From Dichetophora obliterata (Eukaryota > Arthropoda > Insecta > Diptera > Sciomyzidae), in NCBI GenBank assembly GCA_963920525.1, contig OY986436.1:27851318-27915317 (forward strand): a stretch of DNA of 64,000 bases, in the 5' to 3' direction. Below are positions 10,290-22,453 of this stretch, piece by piece. The notes under the pieces were generated by a model, which did not search any database, was not told the DNA's origin, and saw nothing but the letters and a program-made list of their open reading frames with translations. The translations under genes and the position numbers were made by a program. Positions within the stretch are counted from its first letter, which is position 1. The number at the start of each line of letters is the position of its first letter.

Positions 10290-13255
10290 CGACTACAATC
10301 TTCACATAAGGAAACGATTTAGGAACCCATTAAAAAAAAACTGGGATAGGTACTCAGTCTGGATAAGCAGAAATATTGCAGACCTAGACATAGAATACCT
10401 CCCAAAAGACGCATTCATTGACAATGCAGTCGAGTTCATAACGGGAAAAATTAACCAGGCTTTCAAGAAGTTCTGCCCAACGTCTCGAGTTCGCAAAGCT
10501 ACAACTGCGAGTTGGTGCACCAGCGACCTTAAAAAGAGGCAATCAGAGGTCAGAAAACTTCATCGGAAAGCAAAGTTAAGTAGGCTTGAGCAAGACTCGA
10601 CAACATACCGATCCATGTTAAATGCCTATACAAGGGAAGTAAGAATAGCTAAGCGAACATCTTGAACAAATTTCTGCGAGTCCATTGAGGATACCAGTGA
10701 AGCCGCCAGACTTCGAAAGACGCTATCTAAAGTACCATCGGTCCCGGGATGCATTAAGAGGTCTGACGGAGCTTGGACAGAATCCAGTCAAGAAACGCTT
10801 TTGCTACTCATGAAAACTCATTTCCCAGATTGTAATGAACCGGAGCTAACAGCAAGCTGGAAATGACAATACCAGAACCCTTACAGGAACTCCCCAACAT
10901 TATTACAAGGTCAAATGTAGAATGGTCGATTGAGTCCTTCAAGCCCTACAAATCTGCAGGGCCTGATGGAATCCTGTTGGTCATGATGCAACATGCCCTT
11001 CCCAGAATCATGCTCTGGCTTATAGCAATCTTCACCGGTTGTCTCAAGACAGGATATGTTCCAAAAATCTGGAGAGAAGTGCGAGTTGTCTTCATTCCTA
11101 AAGCTGGGAAGCCAATACACTCAGCGCCAAAGGATTTCAGGCCTATTAGTCTCTCATTGTTCATGATGAAAACGCTAGAGAGAATAATAGATCTCCATAT
11201 AAGAGAATCCTTGAACGATACCAATCTTTGCAGTGTGCAACACGCCTACCATAAAGGTAAATCAGTGGAAACGGCACTGCATGAGGTGTTTTCAGTCATA
11301 AAAGGAACCCTTCAATACAAAGAATATACTTTAGCTATTTTTTTGGACATCGAAGGCGCATTTAACAATGTGAATACAGATTCCATAAAGAATGCTCTAG
11401 TAGACAAAGGAGTCAACAGTAAAATAACCCAGTGGATTTATAAAATGCTCAACAGCAGACGTATAAGCTCACAAATGGGAATGAGTTTGGTGAGGAAAGA
11501 GGTCACAAGAGGCACACCGCATGGAGGAGTCATATCCCCCTGGTGTGGCTGATTGTGGTTGACAAAATTCTCACTACAATCAAAACTGGTGGAACAAAAG
11601 TGGTAGCCTATGCCGATGACGTCGCCATCCTAATATGCAGGAAATACCTGCAAACAGTTAGCGAGCTAATGACTGGTGCATTGAGTGAGCTATCGCGGTG
11701 GGCAGAATCGAATGGACTGGGTGAAAACCCAACAAAGACCGAACTCGTGCTGTTCACAAGAAGAAGGAAAAAAGAAAGTTTCACATTACCGAAACTGAAC
11801 GCATTAACTCTGAAGCTTTCCACGGAAGCTAAGCACCTTGGAATTTTCTTTGATAACAAGCTGAGCTGGAAACGCAACACAGAAGAAAGAAGGAAAAAAG
11901 CACTGTGAGCGCTACACGCATGTCAGAGAACCTTTGGCAGGAAATGGGGACTACGACCGCACATAATCCGCTGGATGTATACAGCGATCGTGAGACCCAT
12001 TCTTACCTACGGTTCTCTCGTATGATGGACGATAGCGAACAAAAAGGATTACTTTAGCTCCCTAACTGGAGTCCAAAGGTTAGCGTGCATAGGAATATCA
12101 GGAGCCATGACATCTCACCACAGGCGGTTCTGGAAATGATGCTAAAACTTCTCCCCATAGAAGAGGTTTTTAAGTGTTCGGAGACCAAAAGCGCAATTCG
12201 ACTCAATGAATCACTAGACTGGAGGAATAATACTTTCGGATATGCATCTATTCTGAATCTCTTTGGAACTGAGGAATCAAAAAGGACAACCGACTATATC
12301 ATAACCAGTGTGAGATTCAGCAAAGAATACACCACATCCATCCCCAGCAGACAAGAATGGGAAGAAACGGTCGTAGAACTCAACGGCAATCTCCAATTAT
12401 ATACTGATGGTTTCAAAATGGAAAACGAAACTGGATCAGATGTATGCTGTGAAACACTACAAATCAAAGAGTCCTACAAACTCCCCGACTACTGTAGCGT
12501 TTTTCAGGCAGAAATATATGCTATTGAAAAAGCTGCACAGGCCATTTCATAGGAAAAATCCCAACAAGGGTAGTAATTTTTGTGGATAGCCAAGCGGCCA
12601 TCAAAGTGCTGCATAGTAAAATGACGAAGGCTCGGAAGGTACAAAACTGTAAACTGCCACTGAACAGTATCTGTAATTCCCGCAGCGTAACTCTCTGCTG
12701 GGCTCCCGGACATATTAATATCGAAGGGAACGACACAGCGGATGAACTGCCTGGGCGCGGAGTAACCGCAAGTACAAACAGAGCTGATACAGATTGCACA
12801 TCTGTTCCAATAGGAGTCATCAAAAGGAGTATATAGACCTTAAAGCCAGAGATAGTGCTTACACTAACTGGGCTTCTCGAGGTGACTGGAACATATCTCG
12901 AAGGCTCTGGTCGGAGCTATATGATGAGAGAACCGAAAGCCTTCTGGTTTTGGTCAAACGAGAAATCCGGATTCTTGTTGGAGTTCTGACAGGTCATTGC
13001 CTCATTGGGGTAATGGCCAAAGAATGAACATGATAGCCCCAGACTTCTGTCGGAGCTGCAAGGATCTGGAAGAAATAGAAACAATAACTCACCTTCTATG
13101 CGAATGTTCAAATCTACAAAATCATCGACTCCCATTTATGGGGAACAGATTTTTCAAAGACTTGGAAGATTTATCGAACACACCACTGCTAGAGATCTGG
13201 GTGTTCATAAAAAGCACAGGCTGATTTGAGGAATAAATTGGAACAATGAGTAACA
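10290..13255 (+). pseudogene. LOA-type LINE ORF2 pseudogene (RT, RNase H, zinc knuckle)
   Basis: 5'-truncated non-LTR element. In order: linker (RFRNPLKKNWDRY onward, from about 10300), RT from 10863 with KSAGPDGI, PKAGKPIHS, FRPISL, QHAYHKGKS, FLDIEGAFNNV, RGTPHGGVISP (usual PQGG reads PHGG), the catalytic YADDVAIL at 11608-11631, then RNase H with LYTDGFK (about 12396), AEIYAI, VDSQAAIK (about 12577) and WAPGHINIEGNDTAD (about 12699), and a C-terminal C-X2-C...H-X4-C knuckle (CRSCKDLEE..., about 13051). At least four frameshifts (near 11540, 11910-12085, 12550 and 12830-12997) kill it. The RNase H and the DIEGAF motif suggest the LOA clade (Lian/Bilbo-like); the clade call is inference. The second, better copy is at 48750-51497. 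Confidence 0.88.
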
Positions 13256-13546
13256 TGATACCACAAGCAATAAAAAAAAATAAAAGAGATTCGCAATGGA
13301 CGTATTGCCTCCGCGGAAGAGCCGGTAAAGTTGCACGACCCTACTTTCCTAATCTAACCAAAAGGCTCAACAAAATTATGCCTAAGCAAACAAAGTTTTA
13401 ATAGCGAAAGCACGCACTTACACAGCAATATGTGAAGTCACCCAAGTTTTGCCTCAGCATTCCTGGTGTTCAGTTTTTCAACTTTCGTTTAATTTTTGAA
13501 ACTTGGGAGAGAGCACTTGACATCGTAGTTTGCTGAGTAGAATAGC
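13256..13546. other. Spacer between LINE and foldback element
   Basis: No recognisable gene; includes the short A-rich stretch at 13270-13285 that may be the LINE 3' tail. Confidence 0.35.
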
Positions 13547-14206
13547 GCATGGTAAAATTATTTATCAGGTAGCCTTGACAACTACCTCTCTCACGAGCTG
13601 CGGTCAACGAACGTCAAACAAAAGAAAACATAAAACGAGCTTTCAATAACAGTTTTTTTTAAACTTACTTGAAATTGATTTATTTATTTTCTTTGTATGA
13701 CACAAAATATTTTTGATATATTCATTTTGCATCAGCTGCCAAAGCAATCATAGCACGCTCTCGTTTTGATTTTCTTTTGACCGCAGCAAAAATTGTCACT
13801 CCTGCTTTGTAATCATAGTATAATTATTATGAAGTAGGGGCGACAATTTTTACTGCGATAAACGTATGTCAAACAAAATAAAATCAAAACGAGAGCTTGC
13901 TATGGTTGCTATGGAGATATCAAAAATGCTTTGTGTCATACAAAAAAAATGAATAAATATATATAATTAAAGTTGTAAATAATGTATGCAAATGAACAAA
14001 TTCCATAATTAATCTTTTTCTTTGTTGATAGGAAGTGAAACTCCGCAATACGATGTCAGCGGAAGAGGTGGTGCATTCAGAAAGGTTTTAAAAACAAAAC
14101 TGTTATTGAATGCTTGTTTTGTTTTCTTTTGTTTGACGTTCGTTTATCGCAGCTCGTGAGAAAATAAGTTGTTGTCAAGGCTACCTGATAAATTTTTGTA
14201 TCATGC
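13547..14206. mobile_element. 660-bp foldback (palindromic) MITE
   Basis: The whole segment is a long imperfect palindrome with its axis near 13819-13822 and no loop of note. Outer arms are 13547-13660 and 14085-14206 (shared ATTTATCAGGTAGCCTTGAC, then CTCACGAGCTGCG, AACGAACGTCAAAC and CAATAACAGTTTT). Inner arms are 13693-13800 and 13838-13945 (TTTGTATGACACAAA; CTCTCGTTTTGATTTT). No coding capacity. The right flank at 14213-14233 repeats, inverted, the centre at 13814-13836, which hints at a nested or duplicated arrangement. Confidence 0.85.
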
Positions 14207-14239
14207 ATTGTAATAATTATACTATGGAATAGGGTTGCT

Positions 14240-15357
14240 AACAGTATTGAGAATGTGTTTAGTAAATTTTTTTTTATTTGTAAGACAAATTTTTCAATGA
14301 AAATTTTTTTCTTTGTGTATATTTGAGCAAATCATGGGAAAATTTGTATCTTTTTGCTGTGAAATTTTACGTTTTCCACAGCTCGTAAGCCAAGCACCAC
14401 AATAAACATGTTTTCTTGTGTTAGCTGATGGCAACCTTTTTAGCATATATATAAAATTTTTTTTTTATCTGTCAACTGAAAAAATACGTTAATTTATTTA
14501 TTCAAAATAATGTAGATCCCAATTTTGTTGAAAAACTGATAATAAGTGTCCAAAAACATATAAAAAAAAGCTGACAGGCACTACTTCAAAAAATTTTCTA
14601 AAGAAAAATCGTGGGAAGCAGTAGCAATTGAATGCAGTAAATCAAGTAAATGCATTCAACAGCTTGCAGCATATACATATGTAGCTTTAATTCCATTTCT
14701 TTTCATTATATGTGCAGATTGTAAGGATAGGTTGATGCTTGCAAGGGAATGCTTCAAAAAGGAGCTCAGAAAAATGGAGTCACTAATCGGTATTCCGGAT
14801 TAATAGCTGGATTAAGTGAATTCCTTACCGCTATGGGTGTAAATAGCTTCAACAACAGATTACATATGTGTGGAGACATCTTAATATAAATAAAGAATTG
14901 TTGACGGTCAAGGTCTTTCATTCACAAAAAAGTTGTAAAAAAAGTCAGTGCACACTTTTTTCGCGTTAAATTTTCCGCATTCAACAAGATGTCTTTTTTG
15001 TATTCAGACTTTCCTTCATTTATTGCATTTGTGGCAAGCTCTTTAATTCAAGACTTTTAGGTATTGAACTTTTTTATTATATTTTTGTTAAGCATGAAAT
15101 CTTCCCACTTGGGCGACTTTTCTACTTAAGCATACTTTACGTTAACTTTTCTCTGAGGCTTTTGTTTGCTTAACCTTAATCGGTTCTTTGTGTAAATTTT
15201 ACTCACTTTTCAACTTCAAGCTGATATTTCTTTGCTATAAGCTTATTAAATCGAGCTAGGATTTTGGCTCAATGTAAAAATCGTATGGAAAATTTATGTT
15301 TTTCAGGTTTTTTTTCACACCAGGTGTTGCTGCTACCTTACAGAAAAAAATTTCCCT
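14240..15357. other. AT-rich spacer
   Basis: No gene, repeat array or RNA recognised. Confidence 0.4.
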
Positions 15358-16747
15358 AATAGGTTCTAGTGTGTAAAATTTACACACCATAATCTAGGCG
15401 CGCCTATGTCACTTCTGCTTCACTGTTAATTTTTGATTAGATATTTTCCCAATTTTTAATTTTTTTAACTAGTTAAAACCCGGCTCGTTACTACCACGCC
15501 CCCTTGTCCGACGTCCATACAATGTTATGAGTGGAACGGCACGTGCAAATTGTGGTCGAATACCGAATCCCGAGGCTGTGCGATTTATAATTGCAAAGCT
15601 ATTCGATATAGCAAATTTGGGTTGTTTAGGAAGTACCACGCCCCCTTTATAATGCAAAAACCATCCTTGGTATGGGTTTAATAACTTCCTAAAATTTCAC
15701 GAAATCGATTTCCGATGCTGTGCAACCCATTATTATTCCAAAGCTATTCGATAGCGAACATTTTGGGGTATATTTGAGACGCAACGCCCCTTTTTGCAAT
15801 CAGCACCAGACTTCACAAGAACATTTTCAAGACTTTGCTACCGTTTTCCTGAAAATTTCATAAAAATTGGTTCAGCGGTTTCGGAGTCTTCACGTGATAT
15901 ACACACATACATATATTAATTTTCTTAATTAAGATAGATGGGTGGAAAAAGTAGGCTGTGGCAACATTTATACATATATAGTGATCGCTACTTGGTCCCA
16001 TTGCACCTACATACCAATTTTCACTATCAAAACGAGAACATTTCAGGAAATAGCGTGATTTCAAAAAAGTGGGCGTAGATATGTTGCGACCATAGTAAAC
16101 ATATGAACTAAACTACCAAATTTTAGTTTTATTCGATCAAAACCATCTTATATATAGAAGTTCCATTAATTTTGGCGGTAAAATTGGGCGTGGCAACATT
16201 TATATATATATTTCACTATCAAAATTTGTATAACTCAGGAATTGGCATGATTTCTAAAAAGTAGGCGTAGATAAAATTCGACCACGCCCATTTTTAGTAC
16301 AGCTGCCTATCGTAACAACCTGAGCATAATTTAAGTTTTTTTTTCGATTAAAACCTTCCGATATATTGTTTTTTTATGGTTTGTGGGCGATAGCATAAAT
16401 TTGGGCTGCATGGAGGTACCACACCCCCTTGTCCAATCGACACCAAACTCTCACACACCAGGAGCACTCTCAAGATGGCGTTTGAGTTTCCCTGAAAATT
16501 TCATAAAGATAGGTTCAGCGGTTTTTGAGTCTATACGTGATATAAATACATACCCACACACATACATCCACTTTTATGAATATATAGATTTTATACTCGA
16601 TTAAACGATTTGAAAATATTTTTTTTTAATTGAATAAAATAATGAATAATTAATTACTTTTAACAAGAAAATTGCATGCATTTCATTCATCGATGAAAAT
16701 ATTGCACCTGAAGAAAGTGTGTAAAATTTACACACAAGGAACCTATT
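15358..16747. mobile_element. 1.39-kb TIR element with GTGTGTAAA...TTTACACAC ends
   Basis: Inverted termini AATAGGTTC followed within three bases by the near-palindrome GTGTGTAAAATTTACACAC at both ends (15369-15387 and 16717-16735). No target duplication is clear. The interior has two related segments, about 15610-15925 and 16390-16590, both with a CACGCCCCCTT-like box, then CTGAAAATTTCATAAA and TTCAGCGGTTT. These look like the GGGCGTGGC-rich dispersed repeats common in fly genomes. No transposase. The frames that cross this part are not convincing proteins. Confidence 0.7.
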
Positions 16748-17617
16748 CGTTTATAGAAGTAAGGGACCGATGAAGGTTAAGCATAACTTGGTCGGGCCTT
16801 AAATCTTGTAGTAGTGACGAAATGTGTTGACTACAATTTCTATGTTCCTGAGGTAAAAATTTAACTATTATTTTTTGCGCCACCACTGTTACACTGTTAC
16901 TCACCAGAAAAACCCCGAATCAGTTCTAACTGAACCCTTAAAGCAACCACTTACTTCGAACACAATTTCCAACATAAAATCTAGTGTAAACGGCATAATT
17001 ATTTAAAATGCACTCCTAAAAATATGCAATTGTGTGGCATATAAAGAATGACATAAAGGAACTCAAACATACATACTTACACACTCCCAAAGTCATATTG
17101 TCGCACATTAACAGTATAACTTGAACATCAACAAATGTCTTCCTCCGTTCATCAGTCATTCGGCGGCTTCCACTTTGCTGCGGTTTATTGGCTTTACTCT
17201 GCGTTTACTTGTCAGAGTTTGTGTGCGAGTTAGTGTTAATATTAGTGTGAGTAGGAGTGAAAGTGTGCCTTAGTGTTTGTGTGTGTTTGTCTGTATGAAT
17301 ATATAAGTGTGTGTATATATGTCTGTATTTTGATGACTTTCAACTTAAGCAAATTTACGTCGCTGTCAAGCCAACAACGCATCGAAAGCAACACAGCAGA
17401 AGAGAAGAAAAAAACTTCAACAAAATAAACAGACTCACACAAACATCAGCAAACGACCGCATGCATACCAATGCATACACATCCTGCAAGCGCAGCAGAA
17501 AACCTTGTCACACAAAAGTGTCCCTACGGCAATTTATTCAATATTCATCAACACAACAATAAACAAGTGGACGTCGCACAGTGTAACGCGCCCATTATAG
17601 CGAATGAAAATATATAA
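16748..17617. other. Spacer with GT-rich low complexity
   Basis: No gene recognised. About 17220-17330 is GT-rich on the plus strand (GTGTGTGTTTG-type). Confidence 0.4.
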
Positions 17618-19115
17618 ATTCATTAATTTTTTATTTCTATTAAAACTGAGGTGTACAATAGACTTAGTCTTTTTTAGTACTACAAAAAGTGTATTATCAA
17701 GGTTGCACAAATAAGATATGAGTAAGAATATAAAAATTTCGAATAAGGACATGTTCATTTGAAATTCAAAGGTAATAGCTTAGCTTAAAGACTATGACAA
17801 GATAACATTGTAATATATTTTTGGCAATGGATTAGTATGATTAGGTATTATTATTTGTTATTATTACTAAGCCATAGCGATTAAATTTTCACAACATTTT
17901 ACAAAATTAGGATGATTTGAACTGATATGAAGGTACATAAATATAATTAAAAATAAGAGCAGTGACTCAGGAACCACGGGATCGTCATACCCGACACTCC
18001 GTAAGGGAATGCCCTGCGGCAATGAGAATTAAATTTAAAATTAAACACCAGTTAAGATATTAATTTTGACACAAGATGTTAGACTTTAAAGGCTATATAA
18101 TATAAGATTAAGTACAAATTTCGAAAAAAATAAAAAATAAAACCAAAATGAAAATTAAGTATAAAACTAAAATCAAAAATCAGTTTAAATGTTTATTATA
18201 ATAAAATAAATTAAACTTAAAAGGAATATATTATGGGTACATATTTCTAAGCAACAATTTTCTAAAACTTATAAATATATTCACTTATAGCACTAACATT
18301 GTTACGCTAACTGAAGTAAAAGAACACAAAAAGGTAAGATAATGATATATAGAAATATAGGAGAGTATAGAATTATTGATTTAAAGTGCTATAGTATTTA
18401 AATATTTCATGCTTAAAGTTGGCCCGTGAAGTTATCTGCTTTAGAGAGTTAGGTAATGAGTTCCACAGTCTAATGGTGCTGATGAAGAAGAACCTGCTGC
18501 TGTTTAGATAGTTAAACCTGGGAACAATAAACCCAATTGACCGTTGGGACTGCAGAAAATGAAGTTTTACAAACAGATATGCAGGCATTTGAGTATGCAA
18601 GCGAGTGCAGAAATATTATGTTCCGCATGTTTAAATAATTAAGTAAACCACACCCAAGAATTTCTTTACTTCTTATAGTAATACGATCATACCGATTGAT
18701 TCCATAAACATACCTAGCTGCATTATTGAAAGCTACCAAAAGTTAATGCTGTGATTGGGAGTCCAGCTGACTATATACCACATCAGAGTATGTAATTTGC
18801 GGTAAAATTAATTGTACGACTAGTCTAAGACGAGTTTCAGTATGCGTTAAGTTCTGAGAAATTCGTAAATGGCGTAAAGTCCCATATATTTTACCTATTG
18901 CGGAATTAATATGGTCTGTACAAGTTAGTTTAGAGTTAATAATAAATCCTAGGTTCTTAGACTTAGGGACAAAATTAAGCTGCTTATCACTAATAAAAAG
19001 CGGAGGGATATTCACAAAGCATGAAGTAATTAGAAGTAGTTCCTGTAGTATTAAAAATTTTACATGAATAAGAGAATTGTTCGCACAAAATTCTTGAAGA
19101 AATCTCAAATGAATC
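17618..19115 (-). pseudogene. CR1/Jockey-type LINE 3' half, minus strand
   Basis: The end of an RT ORF: KNLGFIINSKLTC at about 18935, LRHLRISQNLT, LVVQLILPQITYSDVVYS, then after a frameshift near 18745 LVAFNNAARYVYGINRYDRIT, and after another near 18540-18600 RLWNSLPNSLK. The stop is at about 18373. The 3' untranslated region follows, with a conserved segment at 17954-18022 (complement of TGCCGCAGGGCATTCC and GGAGTGTCGGGTATGACG), and the element appears to end at about 17618-17640, where the small palindrome AGACTTAGTCT resembles the end of the LINE at 26858. 5'-truncated; catalytic RT motifs are missing. Confidence 0.8.
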
Positions 19116-19289
19116 ATTTACGATTTTTCTTGATCCTTGACGAAACATGTTGATTTGGCCATACATTTCATTGACGAAAATTTCATATAGTAGATGTTCG
19201 AAATATTGATGAAGTTTCGTTAACGAAAAGTAGATAGGAATATAAAGAAAATTCGTCAAGGAATTAAAATTGAAATGTGCTTCTGGACC

Positions 19290-20045
19290 GAATTCAACGT
19301 TGTGCGTAATATTTTATAGGGAATAAAAATATTTCATCCTCTCTCAACTCTATTGGAAATCGACGTAATGTTGGTTTCTTAATGGCCTAAAGCCACCACA
19401 CCGTATGTTTTCCAGGTCCACTCGGGCAGCTGTCTAAGCCCATTGCTTTACCATTGCCTTGACACCATACAGAACCTCACGTTGTAGTGATAATTCGTTC
19501 TTTAGTTGTACGGTAAAGTTGTGGAATAGTCTCCCTGCGAGCGTGTTTCCCTTCAGTTTTAAGCTAAAACAAATCTTCATCGAAACTACTCCATCTTTTC
19601 AACCTCTAACTATCACCCATCTTTTTATTAGTTTTTTTTATCATTAATTATGACCAATCTCTTTAATAAATTGATGTAATTTTGAACATTAAATACTCCA
19701 CTACTTTCGCCTTCAGCTCCCTGTGAGCTACATTTTTATATATTTCTTTTTTCTTGCTGAAATTTGTTTAAATGATTGACATGCATATATGTATTTATAA
19801 AGTTAATGTATATCCTGTATTTTGTATAAAATTATGCCGCAGGGCATTCCTTTATGGAGTGTCGGGTATGACGATCCCGCGGATCCTGAGTCTTTGCTCT
19901 TGTTAATTCTATTTTCTTATTTCGGATAGCTTGTCGACACTAGCCCTCGTAGCTACAGACAAGTTTCCGGATAATCCTAAGTTTATTTTATGAAAAATGT
20001 AATCGTTATGATTTAAGTTAAATAAATAAAATAAATAAATCTTCC
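19290..20045 (+). pseudogene. LINE 3' end fragment, plus strand
   Basis: Short 5'-truncated LINE. 19459-19647 encodes the C-terminal signature (KLWNSLPASVFPFSFKLKQIF) seen in the other CR1/Jockey-type copies. The 3' untranslated region carries at 19834-19901 the same conserved block as the minus-strand LINE (TTGCCGCAGGGCATTCC ... GTCGGGTATGACGATCCCG), and the element ends in an AAATAAAT-type tail at about 20024-20042. Confidence 0.78.
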
Positions 20046-20194
20046 AAATCAACATAATGCTCATACATTTAAAAGAAACATCACCTGCGCTTTCACTCTA
20101 CAAAACATAAAAAAATTATACCAAATTGTCAAAATCAAACGAATTCGACAGCAATTGCATGACACCTAAGCAGTTGTATCAATTAATATTTAAA

Positions 20195-20250
20195 TACTAT
20201 CGAAAACCATCGATAGTCAGTCCAAAACTATCGATAGTCACGATAGTGTG
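20195..20250. promoter_or_regulatory. Cluster of TATCGATA-like palindromes
   Basis: Four CGATAG/CTATCG sites in about 55 bp, including CTATCGATAG at 20228-20237. TATCGATA is the DRE core-promoter element in flies. No gene start is visible beside it, so this may be chance or part of a repeat. Confidence 0.25.
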
Positions 20251-20623
20251 AGATTACCGAACTCTATAGTTTAGCCTCTGAACGATTCGGCGAATTACCA
20301 CAATCATGAATATCTAGAAGTTGTTGTAATAGAGAGGAAAAAATTAGGCGCTGACAACCGCTACTTTGTACTATATTTTGTATGCTCATGCAGAAACTTT
20401 CTTTGAGAAATCATCACGAAAAGTTCGTCAATGATGCCGCGAACTACTAATTATAAACGAAATCGGTAATCTGTTATATATCTCGAAAAAATTATCTCAA
20501 AGCAATAATATTTTGTGCACATATTCAGTTGTATCAAGAAATAGTTTGTGTTAAAATGAGCCATAATAGTCCACAAACACGCCCACCACCCATCTAAACC
20601 ATATTGGTTTAGATATGTTTTTC
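20251..20623. other. Spacer before element A
   Basis: No gene recognised. Confidence 0.35.
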
Positions 20624-21139
20624 ATATGGGCATTTCCAGGGTCCCCAACGCGACATTCGCACGGCTTTGAAGTGAAAAAAGTAAAGATTTCTTAAGAATT
20701 TTTTTTCTTGTTTCCATTTTTAGATATAGTTTTAGGAGCACTATGTTTAGTGCAAAAGGTAGGCTTTGTCAATTTGTTGTTTCCAATATATTACCAGTAA
20801 ACATATGATTCCCAACGCGACAAAAAATAGAAGTCGTTTTCAACTGCATCTACATAAATGCAAAAATCTGCGAATTGGAACTATAATAGAATAATCTGGC
20901 TTTATATTGATAGTTGTCGTATTGAAATATTTGCATTCGTTTTTGTTACAACCTCTAGGATGATTTCCCACGTGACATTCCTAACGCGACTTATTTTCCC
21001 GTCACTTTTGTAATAAGGATTAGTTCAAGTAATTTTAACTCAAAATTGCACTAACTGGCAAAAACTTCAGATTTATTATTTTATTTTATATATACAAACA
21101 TATATAGAGTAAAATTATCTCAAATAATTTTTCAATGAA

Positions 21140-21870
21140 TACGCCGTTTGAGCAGCTTTTATATAATTTCGACAATTAGTCTAAATGTTAATCGTCTACA
21201 AATTGTTGACAAAGTAAAAAATTTAGGATTCTATGTCAATTCAAAACTTACTTGTCTTGACCATGTGAATAACATAATAAAAATAATATATTATTCGCTA
21301 AGATGTCTGTGGTTAACTTCTAAATTTACCCCTACTTTGACTAAAAAAAGACTTGTTGTCCAACTCATTTTGCCTATAATTACTTACTCTGAGCTAGTTT
21401 ATAGTAACCTTGACTCTCATTCTGAGCACAAAATTCTTGTTGCGTTTAACAACTTGACTAGATATATATATTTGACTTAAGACGTTTTGACCATGTTACT
21501 GTTAAAAGCAAAGAAATTCTAGGATGTAGCTTGATTGGATACCTATCAATCAAGGCCTATTTCTCTAACCTTTCATTCTTCTACACTTTAATTTTTTTCT
21601 CCTTTCTCTTCTTTAATGTTTTAATTACTGCCTTTCCTCCTTCTTTTATTTTGTTAAGTTATGATAAGCTAATATTTAGTTAAGTTGAAATTAACTGTAA
21701 TTCTTTTATATCTCCAAATTGGTTTGTTTTGCAAAATTATAATTATATTTACTAGTTTTAAGTTTTATTCTCATCGTTTTCTGTTGACTATTAATGTTTT
21801 TAACGGTTGTACGCTAAAAGACCATTTAAGATCTTAATATACTCATTCTTAATTTAAATAAATAAATCGA
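21140..21870 (+). pseudogene. LINE 3' fragment nested in element A
   Basis: 5'-truncated copy of the CR1/Jockey-type LINE. It encodes VDKVKNLGFYVNSKLTC, LVVQLILPIITYSELVYS and HKILVAFNNLTRYIY, to a stop near 21480, then a degenerate 3' region and an AAATAAATAAAT-type tail at about 21855-21880. Its position after the last transposase residues (KLHYFSCDEHLN) shows it entered after element A was in place. Confidence 0.82.
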
Positions 21871-21879
21871 AATAAATAA

Positions 21880-22453
21880 ATTATATTCAAATGTTCGTCA
21901 CAGGAGAAATAATGCAATTTTCGGATGCCTGAAATATTTGGTATTTCCTTCCATTTTTCTGTTAATGTTTGAAATATATCTTTGATTATGTCAGCACCAA
22001 TATACATTATTGTAATTCCAGTTATGTGCTCCCGTGCGCAATTGAAAAAATAAAATCCATCACTTAAATTAATATTCTTGTTTTGGTTATACCCCAAATT
22101 TTTCTTTTTATAACCGCTCCAACTCCATCGACTGCACCTTTCCCATGCGAAGTTGCGAAATAGTTCCATTTAATTGTTTTGCAACCGAATTGAATTAAGA
22201 AATCAGATAAACTCGAAATAATAAATTTGTTTTTAAATTGGCTTCTGCTTCCGTCCGAGAATAAAAATATATTTTGAAAATTGCCGTGTTGCGTTTTTAT
22301 GTCCTGAACAAGTTTCGTTATGAAAACGTAAACGTCGATTTTGCTGTGACTTAAAGTATCACTGATTATAGGAAACGATTTCGATTTTTCAAACATCCAC
22401 GCAACGCAAGTAAAAATCGTAACTTGCCTGTAAGTGCGCGCTCTGAACTTCAT
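21880..22453 (-). pseudogene. Transposase C-terminal part of element A (FATSHGKG type)
   Basis: Reads YRQVTIFTCVAW, then IISDTLSHSKIDVYVF, then LFSDGSRSQFKNKF, then WNYFATSHGKGAVDGVGAV and IKRKIW. After a frameshift near 22070 it continues DGFYFFNCAREHITGI and SGIRKLHYFSC. The segments FSDG..SQFKN and FATSHGKG.xDG.G are a pattern I associate with a large group of uncharacterised, transposon-encoded proteins of invertebrates; the Asp of SDG and of VDG fit an RNase-H-like DDE/D core, but that assignment is inference. The N-terminal half is absent here; element C (55250-56709) holds what may be the matching N-terminal half of a relative. Confidence 0.6.

Noticed and set aside
10863..11552. Host gene with reverse transcriptase domain
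   Set aside because: Domain order, RNase H and zinc knuckle, frameshifts and a second copy at 48.75 kb show it is a LINE.
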